Shown here: positions 47,201-57,343 of the stretch, piece after piece
How the letters are laid out: each line of letters begins with the position of its first letter
Numbering within the stretch: the stretch's first letter is position 1
Assembly: GCA_008828725.1 (NCBI GenBank)
Contig: MEHQ01002260.1
Span: 124,001-188,000 of the forward strand
Direction of reading: 5' to 3'
Length of the DNA stretch: 64,000 nt
Source: Saccharina japonica
Lineage: Eukaryota; Sar; Phaeophyceae; Laminariales; Laminariaceae
Position numbers and translations under genes: made by a program
The notes under the pieces: model-generated
What the model was told of the DNA's origin: nothing
The model's input: the letters and a program-made list of their open reading frames with translations, nothing else
The model's database searches: none

Positions 47201-50200
47201 TCTCGTCGAGGTGTTGCACGGACAGCATACACTGCGATACGGACACCGTGGTGGTGGAAACATCTCGTCGAGGTGTTTCCATAGACATCACCCGTCGGTG
47301 TTTGCACCGTCCCAGTTCTCGATACACGTCTTCCTGCATATCGTGTCCTTCTCTTCCTACCTCAATAATCGACACTATCTAATGCTGTAGCTAAAGTCAC
47401 GAGTACGTTTAGACGCACGCTAAGATAGGGGTGCACCATTTTAGCCTCATAAGGGTGGTCACTTATTGAGGAACTCTATACCTCTCACAAAAACTGAATT
47501 CGTAGGAACACAAATGTGCTCTCCGGTGAACAGCCCTATTGCTCAAGTGAACATTGAAGAATATCGCACCGCAAGAGTCAAAGTCTGCCGAGTTTGGGGT
47601 ATGGAGCTAGACCATTCATGAACCATTTCAACTTAAACGTGCTACCTCGGTTCTAGCCTAAGTCTTAATGCCCCCCCCCCCTGTATCCCCCTATAAATAT
47701 ATTATAGATATAGGTTGGGTTGGCGTCGGTTGGCAACGACGCTGTAAAACACGCTACTCGCTGCGTGAGCTAGACAACCAGCGTGCCGTTTTTTTTTGTT
47801 ATTTTTTTGGCGGTCACCAAAGCTGGCGGTCGAGTAGATAATTTGTGCGGGGTGGAGAACCTTTGTTCCGCACAAGGGGAATGGTCGTTTCACGTAGTGT
47901 TAATATGGTAAGGCGTCCGCGAGGCAGTTACATAGTAAAACCCATTGCTGTCTCCAGAAGTGGCCACACCAGAAATTAAATTAACTCATTGAAGCTGTCG
48001 TCCATATGCAAGTCCGCCTCAGAGGCGGTTCTTAGCAGGATGCAGCTCACCCTCCATGCGACTCGCCCAATACCTCACGGCGTTTCGCGCTTGGTGCAAG
48101 CAATGTCTGCCTGGTTGGTGAAAACCCAACGCGCTCCGTCCAGGCATTGTAGGGACGCGAGGGTCTATGGTCATATGACTACGGCCATGCACAACATGAG
48201 TACATCCCCCCCCCTGTATGCTCCGTCTCGAAAGGGATGCGTGGTCAATGGTCAAACGGTTAAGGCAAGCAACAAATGAGTACGCCGCCCTGTATGTCAG
48301 GCTGGCAGTTTGATCCGTGTTTAGGCTCACCAAACCTCATTGGGCCAGGTAGTTTCGTACGAGGGGAAGGTTTATCCTGTGTGTTACACGGTAATGTATG
48401 CATAGATTGGTGTACATACTGGTGCAGTGCCACAACGATACGCTGTATGCATACAACGGAATGCGTGGTGAAAATACTGTTGGGTTTAGGTATTGCTGCA
48501 GTGATGTGTGCCTTTTCGAATGCGCGGCCTGCCTTCTTGTGGTTCGAGCGGAGAAATGCGAACAGAGGTTAACCAGAACTCTTCCGCCACAGACTCCAAT
48601 TTTCTACAGTATTCTAGACACGCATGCATGCGTGATGAGCCGTACCATCGTGTCACCCCCCCAAAAAATGGACATGACAAGCTTGAGCCGTACTGTGGGA
48701 ATCACGGGCTCTACTCGTAAAAGTGGTGCGTGAGAGGTATCAATATCATCACGGACTGACCTCGGCGGATGAGAAACTCCAATACCTGCATCCGGGGACA
48801 AGCCTCCAGGGAAAAAAATGATTTGTCACAGAAGACAAAAAAACAATTATCCGTGGACCAGTATCCACTATCGACCACCGCGGTTTGACGAACAGTTCCC
48901 CCCGCGAGGAAACATCCGGTAAAAGGTTATGGAAGAGTGTTCCAGAATGCACACTCCTGCTCTCGACAGTTGCTACTGCTGTAGACTATAAATAAAACAG
49001 GATACAACACGGACGTGCATATCCCATCGCTTTGACTACTGCAACAACGCGTTCCCTCTGTTCGTGAAGCAGTTATGTCACCAAACGGTGCAGTGGATGA
49101 CTCGAGGGCTAAGTGATTCGTCCCTGACCAGGCCAAGTGTACATATCCAACTTTTCATGATGCTGAGGCACTCCACGTACACGACTTGTAGCGACAGCAA
49201 CATAACATCAAGGGAAAAGGCGATGTCACGAACAAATACACGCTAACATCAAACCTCTTCCTCTCCGCGCGTGTACACCCACTATCACCATGCCGTATCC
49301 TCAGCGGCCTTGGTAAGCATCCTCTCGTCGAGCGGAGGTGCCGCTGTAGCGTGCCCATCAACGGGCGCCAACGTGACCATCGAGTTCAGTGTGCCGGTCG
49401 CCTGCAGCGCGTCTGGGGCCGTATCAGGAACCACGGTTACCTTCGCGGCAACTGACCTCGAGTCCACCCCCACGGAGTTCGACGTCCTGCTCGACCTCTG
49501 CAGCGAGGTCCCCGGTGGCAGCGTCGTCGTGGCCGCAAACTACACCGACGATCAGGGTAACATGCCAGACCTGTCGTCTCTCACCGGATTGGTGGTCGGC
49601 AATACGTCCTGTGCTGTTCCCCCCCCCAAATTGTGTAAGCCGGAGCCTGTACCTGTATGCGACACCAACTCGACCAGGCCAACGCCCATGCGCGGTGACT
49701 TCTTCAAGGCTGGCTCGGCAACCAATGCTACGTACCATGGCTGCTTCATTGACGAGCCTCAGAACCGCACGCTCCATGGCCCTGTATCGGTTGCGGACAA
49801 TATGACGATAGAGGTGAGGAAACAATGCGCGGTGGCAGTGTTGAGGTTATCAAAGGGACAACACGACTTGTGCCGGGTCGGTCGTCCAGATGCCGCAAGC
49901 CACAGGCAATAGTGATGATCCCGTTGCCTTGTTTTTCCTACGCTTTGTTGCTCCAGATGTGCGCGGACAACTGCCGTTCCAAGGGCTACGAGTACTTTGG
50001 CACGGCGTACGGTTCAGGTGAGTTATCGTTTGGTCCAAGCAAGCCGCTTACCCGATAGAACGAGAAGCAGTGATGAGATAATTCAGCGCCAATTCTAACA
50101 TGGTTAATACGATTGCATGCCTCGAGCGACAAAGCCGATATCACGAGTAACGTTCAAGGAAGAAGCGATACAATTGTAGCGCGGTCGACAAGGCGGCACG

Positions 50201-51280
50201 ATGCAACTTGAACACATATTGGAAGTCGGCCAGAACCGGTGCAAGGCGGACAACCGTACAGTAGCACCGGCAGTACAGTAGCCGTGCCCAAAGCATACGC
50301 CAAACGGGTGCTCCGTCAGCTCCTACATCCACTGAACAACTGAGCTTGAAGGGCGTTGAGTTCGCTCAGGAGGTGCGATCGTTTTTCAGCGCCTCGTCTT
50401 TTCCAGAGAACTGAAATATTGATACTCCCTATCAAGGGTGTGGTTTCGGAACGATCTAGACAAGAGCATTCCGAACAATGATGCTATTGACGCCTGCTAC
50501 GATAGAAGTGCACCACGTTTTGCCTCATAAGGGTGGTCACTTATCCCTTGAGGAGCTCTATGCACCCCACCCAAAACCTGATGTGGGAAAAACACCAGAG
50601 GAACTAACCGACTACCAATGATCACTTGTTGAGCGCTGTACCCCACCTAAAACCTGGTTGGGAGGAAACTAGAAGAACTCCCCGATGAACAATCCCTAAG
50701 CCTAACGACAAACACCGAAACATGTTGCAACACAAAGGTGCAATTCCGACGTAGGTCGGGTTTAGGAGCCACTTCATTCGCAAACAGTTTCAGCTATAAC
50801 AAGTGTCTTCTACCTTAGCACCCTTACCGTTATCGAGAAAACAGGCGTTCAGAACCCGATCGCAACCCTGTTCAAGCTCAACGCTGTTTGCCGTATATCG
50901 ATGCATACACTGGGTTCTTAAGCTAACTCTTTGCGCCCATACAAGCGCTTTACGGGTTACAGCAATGCGTCAAGTTCCTAGGGTTGTCACTGGCCCAGCT
51001 TCCGCGGTTGATTGAGGGGTTATGTCAACCATGATTTGTCCACTCATGTCTGTAAAACCTTCCTCCGTTCGTATCTATCTCTGAACGCAAAACAACTCTT
51101 GTTTTTGCGATGGCTCCGTCAAAACATGACCTCATGTCCACAGATTGCCACTGCGGTTGCGCCGAGCCTACTAGCAAGAGAGGCTGGTGTGACTACGAAT
51201 GCGCTGGAGACAACACTATGGCGTGCGGAGGCTCTGCCGCCATGAGCGTCTACATGTTCGACAAAGACGGGAAAAACTGA
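38219..51280 (+). CDS. Secreted vWA-WSC domain protein, gene B (6 exons)
   Basis: Exons: 38219-38392, 44087-44492, 45218-45304, 49305-49813, 49957-50017 and 51144-51280 (TGA), 1374 nt. Exons 2, 3 and 6 have exactly the lengths of those in gene A, and all intron phases match (0, 1, 1, 0, 1). Signal peptide at residues 1-23. The vWA domain lies at about 59-222, with DGSGS (D66, S68, S70), TLTPIG and ITDG. A beta-rich module follows, then a short linker with KPEPVP in place of A's long Pro-Thr repeat. The WSC domain starts at GCF (about 368). Compared with A, roughly two thirds of vWA residues agree by eye. An extra cysteine follows CHCG, and two codons are gained in exon 5. There is no C-terminal membrane anchor. 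An extracellular adhesive or wall role is inferred. Confidence 0.85.
40375..41200. repeat. Region dense in TACTCSGAGTA words
   Basis: Over about 800 bp, GAGTACT, ACTCCGAGTAT, ATACTCGGAGTA and CTGGGAGTAT occur dozens of times on both strands, many as the near-palindrome TACTCGGAGTA. Two zones (40375-40670 and 40830-41195) are separated by ordinary AT-rich DNA. Open frames over it are repeat artefacts. It lies in intron 1 of gene B. Confidence 0.7.
41414..41514. mobile_element. Small MITE with GGGGGACC ends
   Basis: 101-bp segment with ends GCGGGGGACCATAGTA and TACTATGGTCCCCCG. Related to 6162-6293. The next element (41515) abuts its right end. Confidence 0.55.
41515..41768 (+). mobile_element. 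GACGC-type MITE, copy 6
   Basis: 254-bp copy flanked by CCCG on both sides (41511-41514 and 41769-41772). The left flank is the end of the small MITE at 41414-41514, so it appears to have inserted at that border. Confidence 0.82.
41818..42274 (-). mobile_element. Old GACGC-type relative carrying a hairpin element
   Basis: Reversed old copy: GACGCATGCTACGATAGAGG at the left and GCCTCTGTCGTAGCACGAGTC at the right. The hairpin element at 42018-42209 interrupts it. Confidence 0.6.
42018..42209. mobile_element. Near-perfect hairpin MITE (GGGCCC ends)
   Basis: 192 bp with two arms of about 95 bases around a 3-base centre (CAGCACC-GGG-GGTGCTG). The ends are GGGCCCGTATTAACGA and its near complement. 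The host target looks like TTA with one changed copy, which fits the PIF/Harbinger group. A single arm of the same element occurs at 55241-55327. A transcript would form an almost fully paired duplex. Confidence 0.75.
42490..42747 (+). mobile_element. GACGC-type MITE, copy 7
   Basis: 258-bp copy flanked by the exact 4-bp duplication GGTT (42486-42489 and 42748-42751). It carries a small extra GGTATACCT near its left end, shared with copy 4. Confidence 0.85.
45305..47714. other. Gene B intron 3, first half: decayed MITE relics
   Basis: Decayed pieces of the GACGC-type family lie at about 45352-45440, 45541-45790, 45894-46060, 46200-46270, 46590-46860 and 47412-47670. They are recognised by GAGGTGCACC, GAGCTC, GTAGCACG and CTCCTTAGCCC blocks. 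About 47150-47270 holds a direct repeat with CACGGACAGCATACAC. No coding exon was found. Confidence 0.45.
47715..48330. repeat. Dispersed repeat R3, copy 2
   Basis: Fullest copy of the family: ACGACGCTGTAAAACA, GTGAGCTAGACAACCA, GTGCGGGGTGGAGAACCTTTG, CCGCACAAGGGGAATG and GGCAGTTACATAGT, then the blocks listed for copy 1. Its right end (about 48238-48320) has TGGTCAAACGGTTAAGGC, a good tRNA A-box match, and GGCAGTTTGATCC, near a B box, about 60 bases on. That is consistent with a tRNA-derived part. Confidence 0.6.
48331..49304. other. Gene B intron 3, second half
   Basis: No element or exon is recognised until the acceptor CTCAG before 49305. Confidence 0.35.
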
Positions 51281-52307
51281 ACGCGTTGAAAGTTGCGGTA
51301 ATAGCTGTCAAAAATGCTCCTCGACTTAACACTCCAACGAAATATCTCAAGAAGCCTAGGTTTGTTATTTCTGGGTCATGCCGGCAGTGGTAGCCCAAAC
51401 GAACCCAGCACAATTCATTGGAACGTCCAGGCTATGGCGCATGGATGTGCGCGTGAGGCCACGATCGGTCGTAGTGCATCTCACAAGTTTCTAGCCAGGT
51501 GGATACCGCTGCAGCTAGAAAATGACAAGCAGTCTGTATTCGTGCCGGGTCTCTTACCCTGTGAGAAACGTATCACGGTGGCACGTGCAGACGGGCACGA
51601 AGGCAGTATCAGCTTTTCCCAACTCGGCAATTTCGAGAAGGCTGTCTTAACACCTAGGGTGGTCATGTACTCGTAGGCTGTATTCTTGGTGTATGTGCAT
51701 ATATTTTGGCTTCTTTTGTCAGCATCCGAACGACGGCCGTCTCGGAGAATATCGGCTGCAACTCGAGTTGTGTTGGATGTGGAAATCCATCACCGAGCTT
51801 TCCTATCTGTAGAGGGGTACGGGTTGGGGGGGGGGTAGTTGTGCGGCTAAGATTTCGATCCTGACAGGGCTCCATCCCCAGCTGAGGAACTACATAAATC
51901 GGCCAATACGTTCGTTTATTCGTGGGGTGCGTGCACGTTGTTTATCGAAGGAATTCGACCTTTAGCTGAGGTACACAGTTCCTCGTATTAGAAATCCGAG
52001 ACTATGATTCAGTAGGTGTCCCCTATCGTAAAATGCCTCCAGATCTGTATATATCTACGCCTTCATAATATATATCGTACACGTAAGGAACAGGGCGGCC
52101 ATGGAGGAGGGCCTGCCAAGGCGATGGTATTCTCGAGGGTTTCGGCATCTTGCGCGCATGCTTGCTGATTGTTCTGCATTTGTATACATTTCCGTATGTT
52201 TTGCCTTCACGGATTACTCCTTGTCTTTTTCGTTCGGGTGTCCGTAATACGGCGAGGTGATCACCCAGTTCGGCAGGACTTAGTCCTCCTATCGTACACC
52301 ATACGCC
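51281..52307. other. 3' flank of gene B
   Basis: No separate gene is supported, although a 120-codon frame crosses 51314-51676. Blocks shared in order with the gene A 3' flank support a common duplicated segment. Confidence 0.45.
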
Positions 52308-52510
52308 CTGATGATGATGATGAGGATGGTGATGGTGAATACTATGATGAATATAATTGTTTGATGATGATGATGATGAGGAGGATGACGATCATGATGA
52401 TAATGATGATGGTGCTGATGATGATGATGATGATGGTGAAGATAGTGATGATGATAATGGTCATGATGATGATGATGATGATGATGATGGGGATGATTGT
52501 GATGATGATA

Positions 52511-52551
<41 letters not shown>

Positions 52552-52600
52552 AATGATGATGATGATGATGATGATGATGATGCTCATGATGACGACTGAT
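52308..52600. repeat. GAT/ATG microsatellite
   Basis: About 290 bp of GATGATGAT with scattered AAT, GGT and GAC changes. It is preceded by TTCGGCAGGACTTAGTCCTC and CGTACACCATACG, the reverse-complement counterpart of the tail after the 25756 microsatellite. Frames giving polymethionine, polyaspartate and polyisoleucine are artefacts. Confidence 0.9.
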
Positions 52601-52912
52601 AATGACAACAAAGATGATGGTGACATTCTTGCATAAGGCACTTCCCTGGATATCTAGCTGAGAATGTACACTGAGGCACTCCCGCAGGTGGTCGCAAGAG
52701 TACGCGCCCAGCCCTTACGTTACGAGGGCTAGCTAGTAGCTCGCTGTTGTGGCAGAAGCACTGTTGGTGCACGAACTACGGCGAAAACGTGCTGGCATGG
52801 TTAATCGTCGTTACTCGCGCTGTGCCTAGTTGTTTGGCTGCGCGTGCCGGGAAAGAGGAGTCTATAGGGTTGGTCCACCCGCGTCATCCGCTTCTGCGTC
52901 CAGAGCACTGAT

Positions 52913-53145
52913 TCATCCCACGGTAGGGATTGCATTTGTTGTTTATTTTGCCTTCTGAGGCAACATTCTGTCGTTGGGACAGCTTGAGTCTCTCAAGTGA
53001 GCCTCTAGCGGTGAGAACGGTAATATTCCTGGAATTTTTTCTTTACAACTAGAGCATAAAAACGTTGGTCGGGAGGGTTGCGCGGACAAACGTCTTCGAT
53101 CTCATGGTTCGCGTGTGACATTGGGCTCCCTAAGGTAAGCCCAAA
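52913..53145. mobile_element. R4-family relic
   Basis: Starts ATTCATCCCACGGTAGGG, then GCCTTCTGAGGCAACATTCTGTC, AGTCTCTCAAGTGA and GGGAGGGTTGCGCGGACAAAC. It matches copies at 26991 and 29785. The right terminus is unclear. Confidence 0.5.
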
Positions 53146-53175
53146 CGACCACTCCAATCCCATCGCTCATTTCAG

Positions 53176-53350
53176 CTTCCCTTCCCCGCGCTCCCTACCC
53201 ATACCCTACCCCACGGATGCGGTGATTGTCTTCCGCCGCGACTCGGTTATAAACGCAGTCGCGGCAGCATTGGTTTCATCTCGAAACATAAACCTAGTGG
53301 GCAAACCGTTTGACTGGTCGGGCAAGGTGCGCATCGGACGGGTAGCATAG
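53176..53350 (+). pseudogene. Possible NB-ARC/NTPase gene fragment
   Basis: After the acceptor-like TTTCAG at 53170-53175, an open frame reads FRRDSVINAVAAALVSSR, then NINLVGKPFDWSGKVRIGRVA and a TAG. The order (a GRD-like start, a helix, then hydrophobic residues before a glycine-rich GK) resembles the entry to an NB-ARC or related P-loop domain. The GK is followed by V rather than T/S and the loop is two residues too long, so it would be inactive as written. A donor-like AAG-GTGCGC lies at 53324-53332. NB-ARC-TPR genes are known in Ectocarpus. The assignment is tentative. Confidence 0.25.
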
Positions 53351-53742
53351 GCGTTAGAAACCAAGATAAATCGTCGGAAAGGAATTACACCATCCTGAGT
53401 CCATGTCTGTGATTATGGTCATGCTACGGGGTTGGTCAAACCGTATCTGATAAAAAACGTTATGATGTTTTGGCACTTCTGCAATGTTCGGGGAGATGGG
53501 TCCTGAATGTTTTAACACGCGTTTCACCATCCCCTGTCGACCCCGATACCGGATGGTAATTGTTCTCAGTGTTTTCGGCAGATATTTGTTTATGTTTTAT
53601 ACTTATCGACGGGGGCTCACAGAACACGTGCTAAAACAATCCAGGGTATGTATATGTGTCTCCCAAAAACGGTGCGAACATTTGGGACTTCTTGCGGAAA
53701 ACATGTGCATTTGCATAGTTAGCGTGAAATTACTAAGTGTTA

Positions 53743-54364
53743 GGGTCGATCTTAACGAGGAGTGAATTTCGGGTTTTTCCAGAAAATTCTGGTTTTTTCT
53801 GGTTTTTTTCTGGTTTTACCAGAAAAACTTCATCCCCGAAAAAACTGGCCTCCAAGTTTTTCTGGTAATCCCGTAAATTTCTGTTTTTTATGGGTACGAT
53901 CGGGAAGCCCCACCGTGCCAGCCGTGCCACCCCTCACGAACACACAGGGCTGGCCTGGGTTGTCCCCGAGGTCCTCCACAGGCTATGGCCGAGCGCAGAG
54001 AGCGCAAAAGCTTTCTGAGCTATCACAATCGAGTTGACACAGTAACCGCACCGAGGTGCCCGACCGACCGAGCTCGCTGAGGGCTGTAGCTCAAGCGTTT
54101 GTAGCGTTGGGCGTCGTAGCGCGACGAGTTGGTGATGGATTCCACTCTCCGAGGCATCGACACCTGCCTACGAGCCAGGTCGACTGCAGTAGGACCACCA
54201 CACGGATGGTTACCGAGAGCGCTGCTGCTGTAGTGACGGTTTTGTGCCTGGTGGACGATTATTAGCGAGGCAACTGAAGCTTGTACTCGTTAAGGACCCA
54301 TTTTTAAAAATACCGAAATTTCCGTAAAAACCAGAAAAAATAATTTTCTCGTTAAGATCGACCC
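53743..54364. mobile_element. Harbinger-like non-autonomous element
   Basis: 622 bp, ends GGGTCGATCTTAACGAG and CTCGTTAAGATCGACCC (perfect 17-bp inverted repeats), flanked by TTA on both sides (53740-53742 and 54365-54367). GGG-starting ends with a TTA duplication are typical of PIF/Harbinger. The interior shows CCAGAAAA/TTTTCTGG runs near both ends and a GC-rich middle. No transposase is present. Confidence 0.78.
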
Positions 54365-54367
54365 TTA

Positions 54368-54976
54368 GTGCAGGATCGAAACCAAATACGAGTAGAGATA
54401 TACCTGGAACCAGCTTGTTCAGAAGAACGAATGGTCTCTTCCTACACCTACTACTACAGCAGTCTATAGTCGTACTTTACTGTGTAAGCACGGCGACGAC
54501 GACACTGGTGAGCTGGGACGACAAGGCAAGGCAGAGCATCGCAACAAGAACCCAGAAACACCCACAGCAGCAGCAGCAGTAGTAGGAACGCAACGAACGG
54601 TAGTAAGTAGTTGTGCGAATCGCGGCAACACAACTTGACCTACTTGAAGTCAACTAAGAAGACTACGAGTACGTATACCGGGATGGACGACACGCACTAC
54701 AATACAACTTTCAAAAGTGCTTGCTATCATGCTGCTGCTGATGCTACTATAAATATTACTTTCTCGTGCGTACATAGCGCTTCTTCTGCGTCTTTATTTT
54801 GTGCGAACAATCTGGAACAATTGCCGTGTACATCAGAGAGAGGCAGTGTGGCGCACAGCTTGCTATACCAGATACTACAACAGAGCAGGTTGGAGCATCG
54901 AGCTGGTTGAAAAGTTGGGATTGCGACCGCCATGATTAGTTTTGAGGCGCCACCGCCGGGGTACGCTGTGCTATGG
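54368..54976. other. Gene-free stretch
   Basis: A CAGCAGCAG run sits near 54566. A 99-codon frame at 54611-54910 is not recognised and lacks support, so nothing is called. Confidence 0.3.
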
Positions 54977-56044
54977 TCTGTGGGCGTGGGCGTGGGCGTG
55001 GCTGTTGTCCCGGTGGCCTGGGGTTGTGGTTCACGTGTTGTCGCCTCGGTCGTGGTCATCGACGCGACCAAGAAATGACCAGATTGTACCGGGGGCGTTT
55101 GCCCACCGTGGACATGCCGGTCCAAGTCGGGCCAATTCCTCAATTTGATTTGAATTCTACCCAAAAGAAGATCCTGCTGGGACCTTCTTGGTTTTTTCGT
55201 CCAATTCAAATTGATTAGACCCCAAGATCCTAATCTTTGATGCTGGTGCGTGTGTTGACCAATGAAAAGCGAATTTGAATTTTATTTTTCCAAATTGAAT
55301 TTATTTTATACTCGTTAATATGGGCCCTAACTATAGCTGTAGTAATGTGCCCACCATACTTTGATATTAGGTAAAACACGAATACTCTGGTACACGTACA
55401 ACACGAACACTCTACATGCTCAAACTTGTCTTCCAACCAACAGAAAGTCATAAAAACCGAACCAATCGAACCAGTCCACAAATATAATTTCAGAGCATTT
55501 CGAGTTTCGAGGCTACATTTGAAAGTAAGTATGAGTATTACCGGGAACTACAGTAGCAAAGCTCTTTATTGCGGACGGCAGTGTCTTCGACGTTTCTCAA
55601 GGCCAAACACGAACGATGATGGCGTTCCATACCCTCTCGCATCCAACTGCTCGCTGATGACGTAGATACTTCTGCTGGTGCTGATGTTATCGTTGTTGGT
55701 GCGGCGGCTGCTGCTGCTGCTACGGCTGTTCCCCGCCCCCGTCGTTGTCAGTGTCTCCCGTCACCTCCACATATAACCCCCCCAACACACAATCACAACC
55801 CCCCCCCCATTGTATGTTCATGGGTTGGGTTGGACGAAAAAACCAAGAAGGTCCAAGGACCTTTTGGGTAGAATTCAAATCAAACTGAGGAGTTGGCCCG
55901 ACTTGGACCGGCATGTCCACGGTGGGCAAACACCCCCGGTACAATCTGGTCATTTCTTGGTCGCGTCGATGACCACGACCGAGGCGACAACACGTGAACC
56001 ACAACCCTAGGCTACCGGGACAACAGCCGCGCCCACGCCCACAG
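54977..56044. mobile_element. Foldback element with ~220-bp inverted arms
   Basis: The left arm 54977-55204 is repeated as reverse complement at 55830-56044. Both begin TCTGTGGGCGTGGGCG from the outside and run to GGTTTTTTCGTCCAA. Nearly identical protein frames run inward in both arms (including PTVDMPVQVG and GPSWFFRP), and the one length difference I see in the frame is an in-frame 6-base gap. The 625-bp middle contains the single hairpin arm at 55241-55327. No flanking duplication is clear. Confidence 0.65.
55241..55327. mobile_element. Single arm of the GGGCCC hairpin element
   Basis: Matches one arm of 42018-42209: GCTGGTGCGTGTGTTGACC, AATGAAAAGCG, a T-rich stretch, CGTTAATATGGGCCC. 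The other arm is missing. Confidence 0.65.
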
Positions 56045-56045
56045 A

Positions 56046-56545
56046 CGTCGCCTGGCGACGACGCTGTAAAACATGCCTCTTACTGGGTGAGCTAGACAAC
56101 CATGGTACCGTTTTGTTTTCTAGTTTTGTTTTGGCGGTTGCCCAGGCTGGTGGTTGAGTTAGATCATGTGTGCGGGGTGGAGAACCTTTGCTCCGCACAA
56201 GGGGAATGCTTGTATCACGTAGTGCGATATGGTAATAAGGCATTCATGAGGCAGATACATAGTGCTCTCATTGCTGTCTCAGGAAGTGGCCACACCAGAC
56301 ATTAAATAACGTCATTGAAACTGTCATCTATATGCAAGTCCGCCTGACAAGCGGTTCTTAGTAGGATGCAGCTTACCCTTCATGCGACTCGCCCAACACC
56401 TCACGGCGCTTCGCGCTTGGTGCTAGCAATATCTGACTGGTCGGTGAAAACTCGACATGCTCCGTCCCGGCATCGTAGGGATTCGAGGGTCTATGGTCAT
56501 ACGACTACGGGCATGCATGAAGATGAAGTACACCCTCCCCCCCCG
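56046..56545. repeat. Dispersed repeat R3, copy 3
   Basis: Begins directly at the outer edge of the foldback element with CGTCGCCTGG and GACGACGCTGTAAAACATGC, and follows copy 2 block by block to the CTACGGGCATGCATGA and C-run. Confidence 0.6.
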
Positions 56546-57343
56546 ATCACACCGCGCCAATCGTTCCGGAAGATATCTCTCAAGCTAGCTCTTTTGAGTG
56601 GATTCAACAGGGACGTGCGTGCCCCATACTGGGCGAAGGCCTCCCGCTGCCGCGACATCGACCCTGTCACACTATACTTAACCGCACGAAGATAGCAGTC
56701 AGCCTTCTGCACCTTCACATACACATTCCTAGCCAATAGTTTCACAACCACCTGACAGCACCTGCTACACCGTGCTGGTCCTCCTCTTGCTGGTCCAATG
56801 CTCTTTAAGCATGAGGCCAAAACAAGACGACAACAAAACGCACCTCGTATACCTTCTCATCCTGAACAGAGAGCCTCTTCCCCTGGGCTTACCAAGTTAA
56901 TGTACGTCGCAGAAAAAACGAACAAAAAAGAGCCACTGTGTAGGACGCCCCTCACTGAAGAGCGACCCGAAAATCGACGCGCCGTAAATGTGACAAATCA
57001 GCGTTCAATAAACAAAACGCACCGCAACATACAATAATAAAACGCCACGTTGACACCGATCGGCACCGTTTGAATCCTGGAAACAAAAGCAACACCGGGC
57101 TAGCCCCCAATGTACATCAAACTGGCACATTCCCTCACGTTGCCGGGCGGTTGTGTGTTCACCGAGCGGCAACGAACAGAAACATGTTGACCCCGGCACT
57201 GCAGTGCACCATCTGACAATAAACAACAGACACTATAGATCCCTACCCCCATCCCACCGCACGTGCGACACTGCGAACAGTGAACACGCTTGGCGGTTGG
57301 GTTCAACAGCGTGAAAAGCCATGAACATAAACCAATACATATA
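56546..57343. other. Gene-free stretch
   Basis: Nothing is recognised. Short open frames exist on both strands without domain or splice support. Confidence 0.3.

Noticed and set aside
51314..51676. 120-codon frame just after gene B
   Set aside because: It lies in the 3' flank, and I could recover no matching frame in the corresponding flank of gene A, so it is unlikely to be conserved coding sequence.
52169..52641. Polymethionine, polyaspartate and polyisoleucine frames
   Set aside because: Same cause: the GAT microsatellite at 52308-52600.
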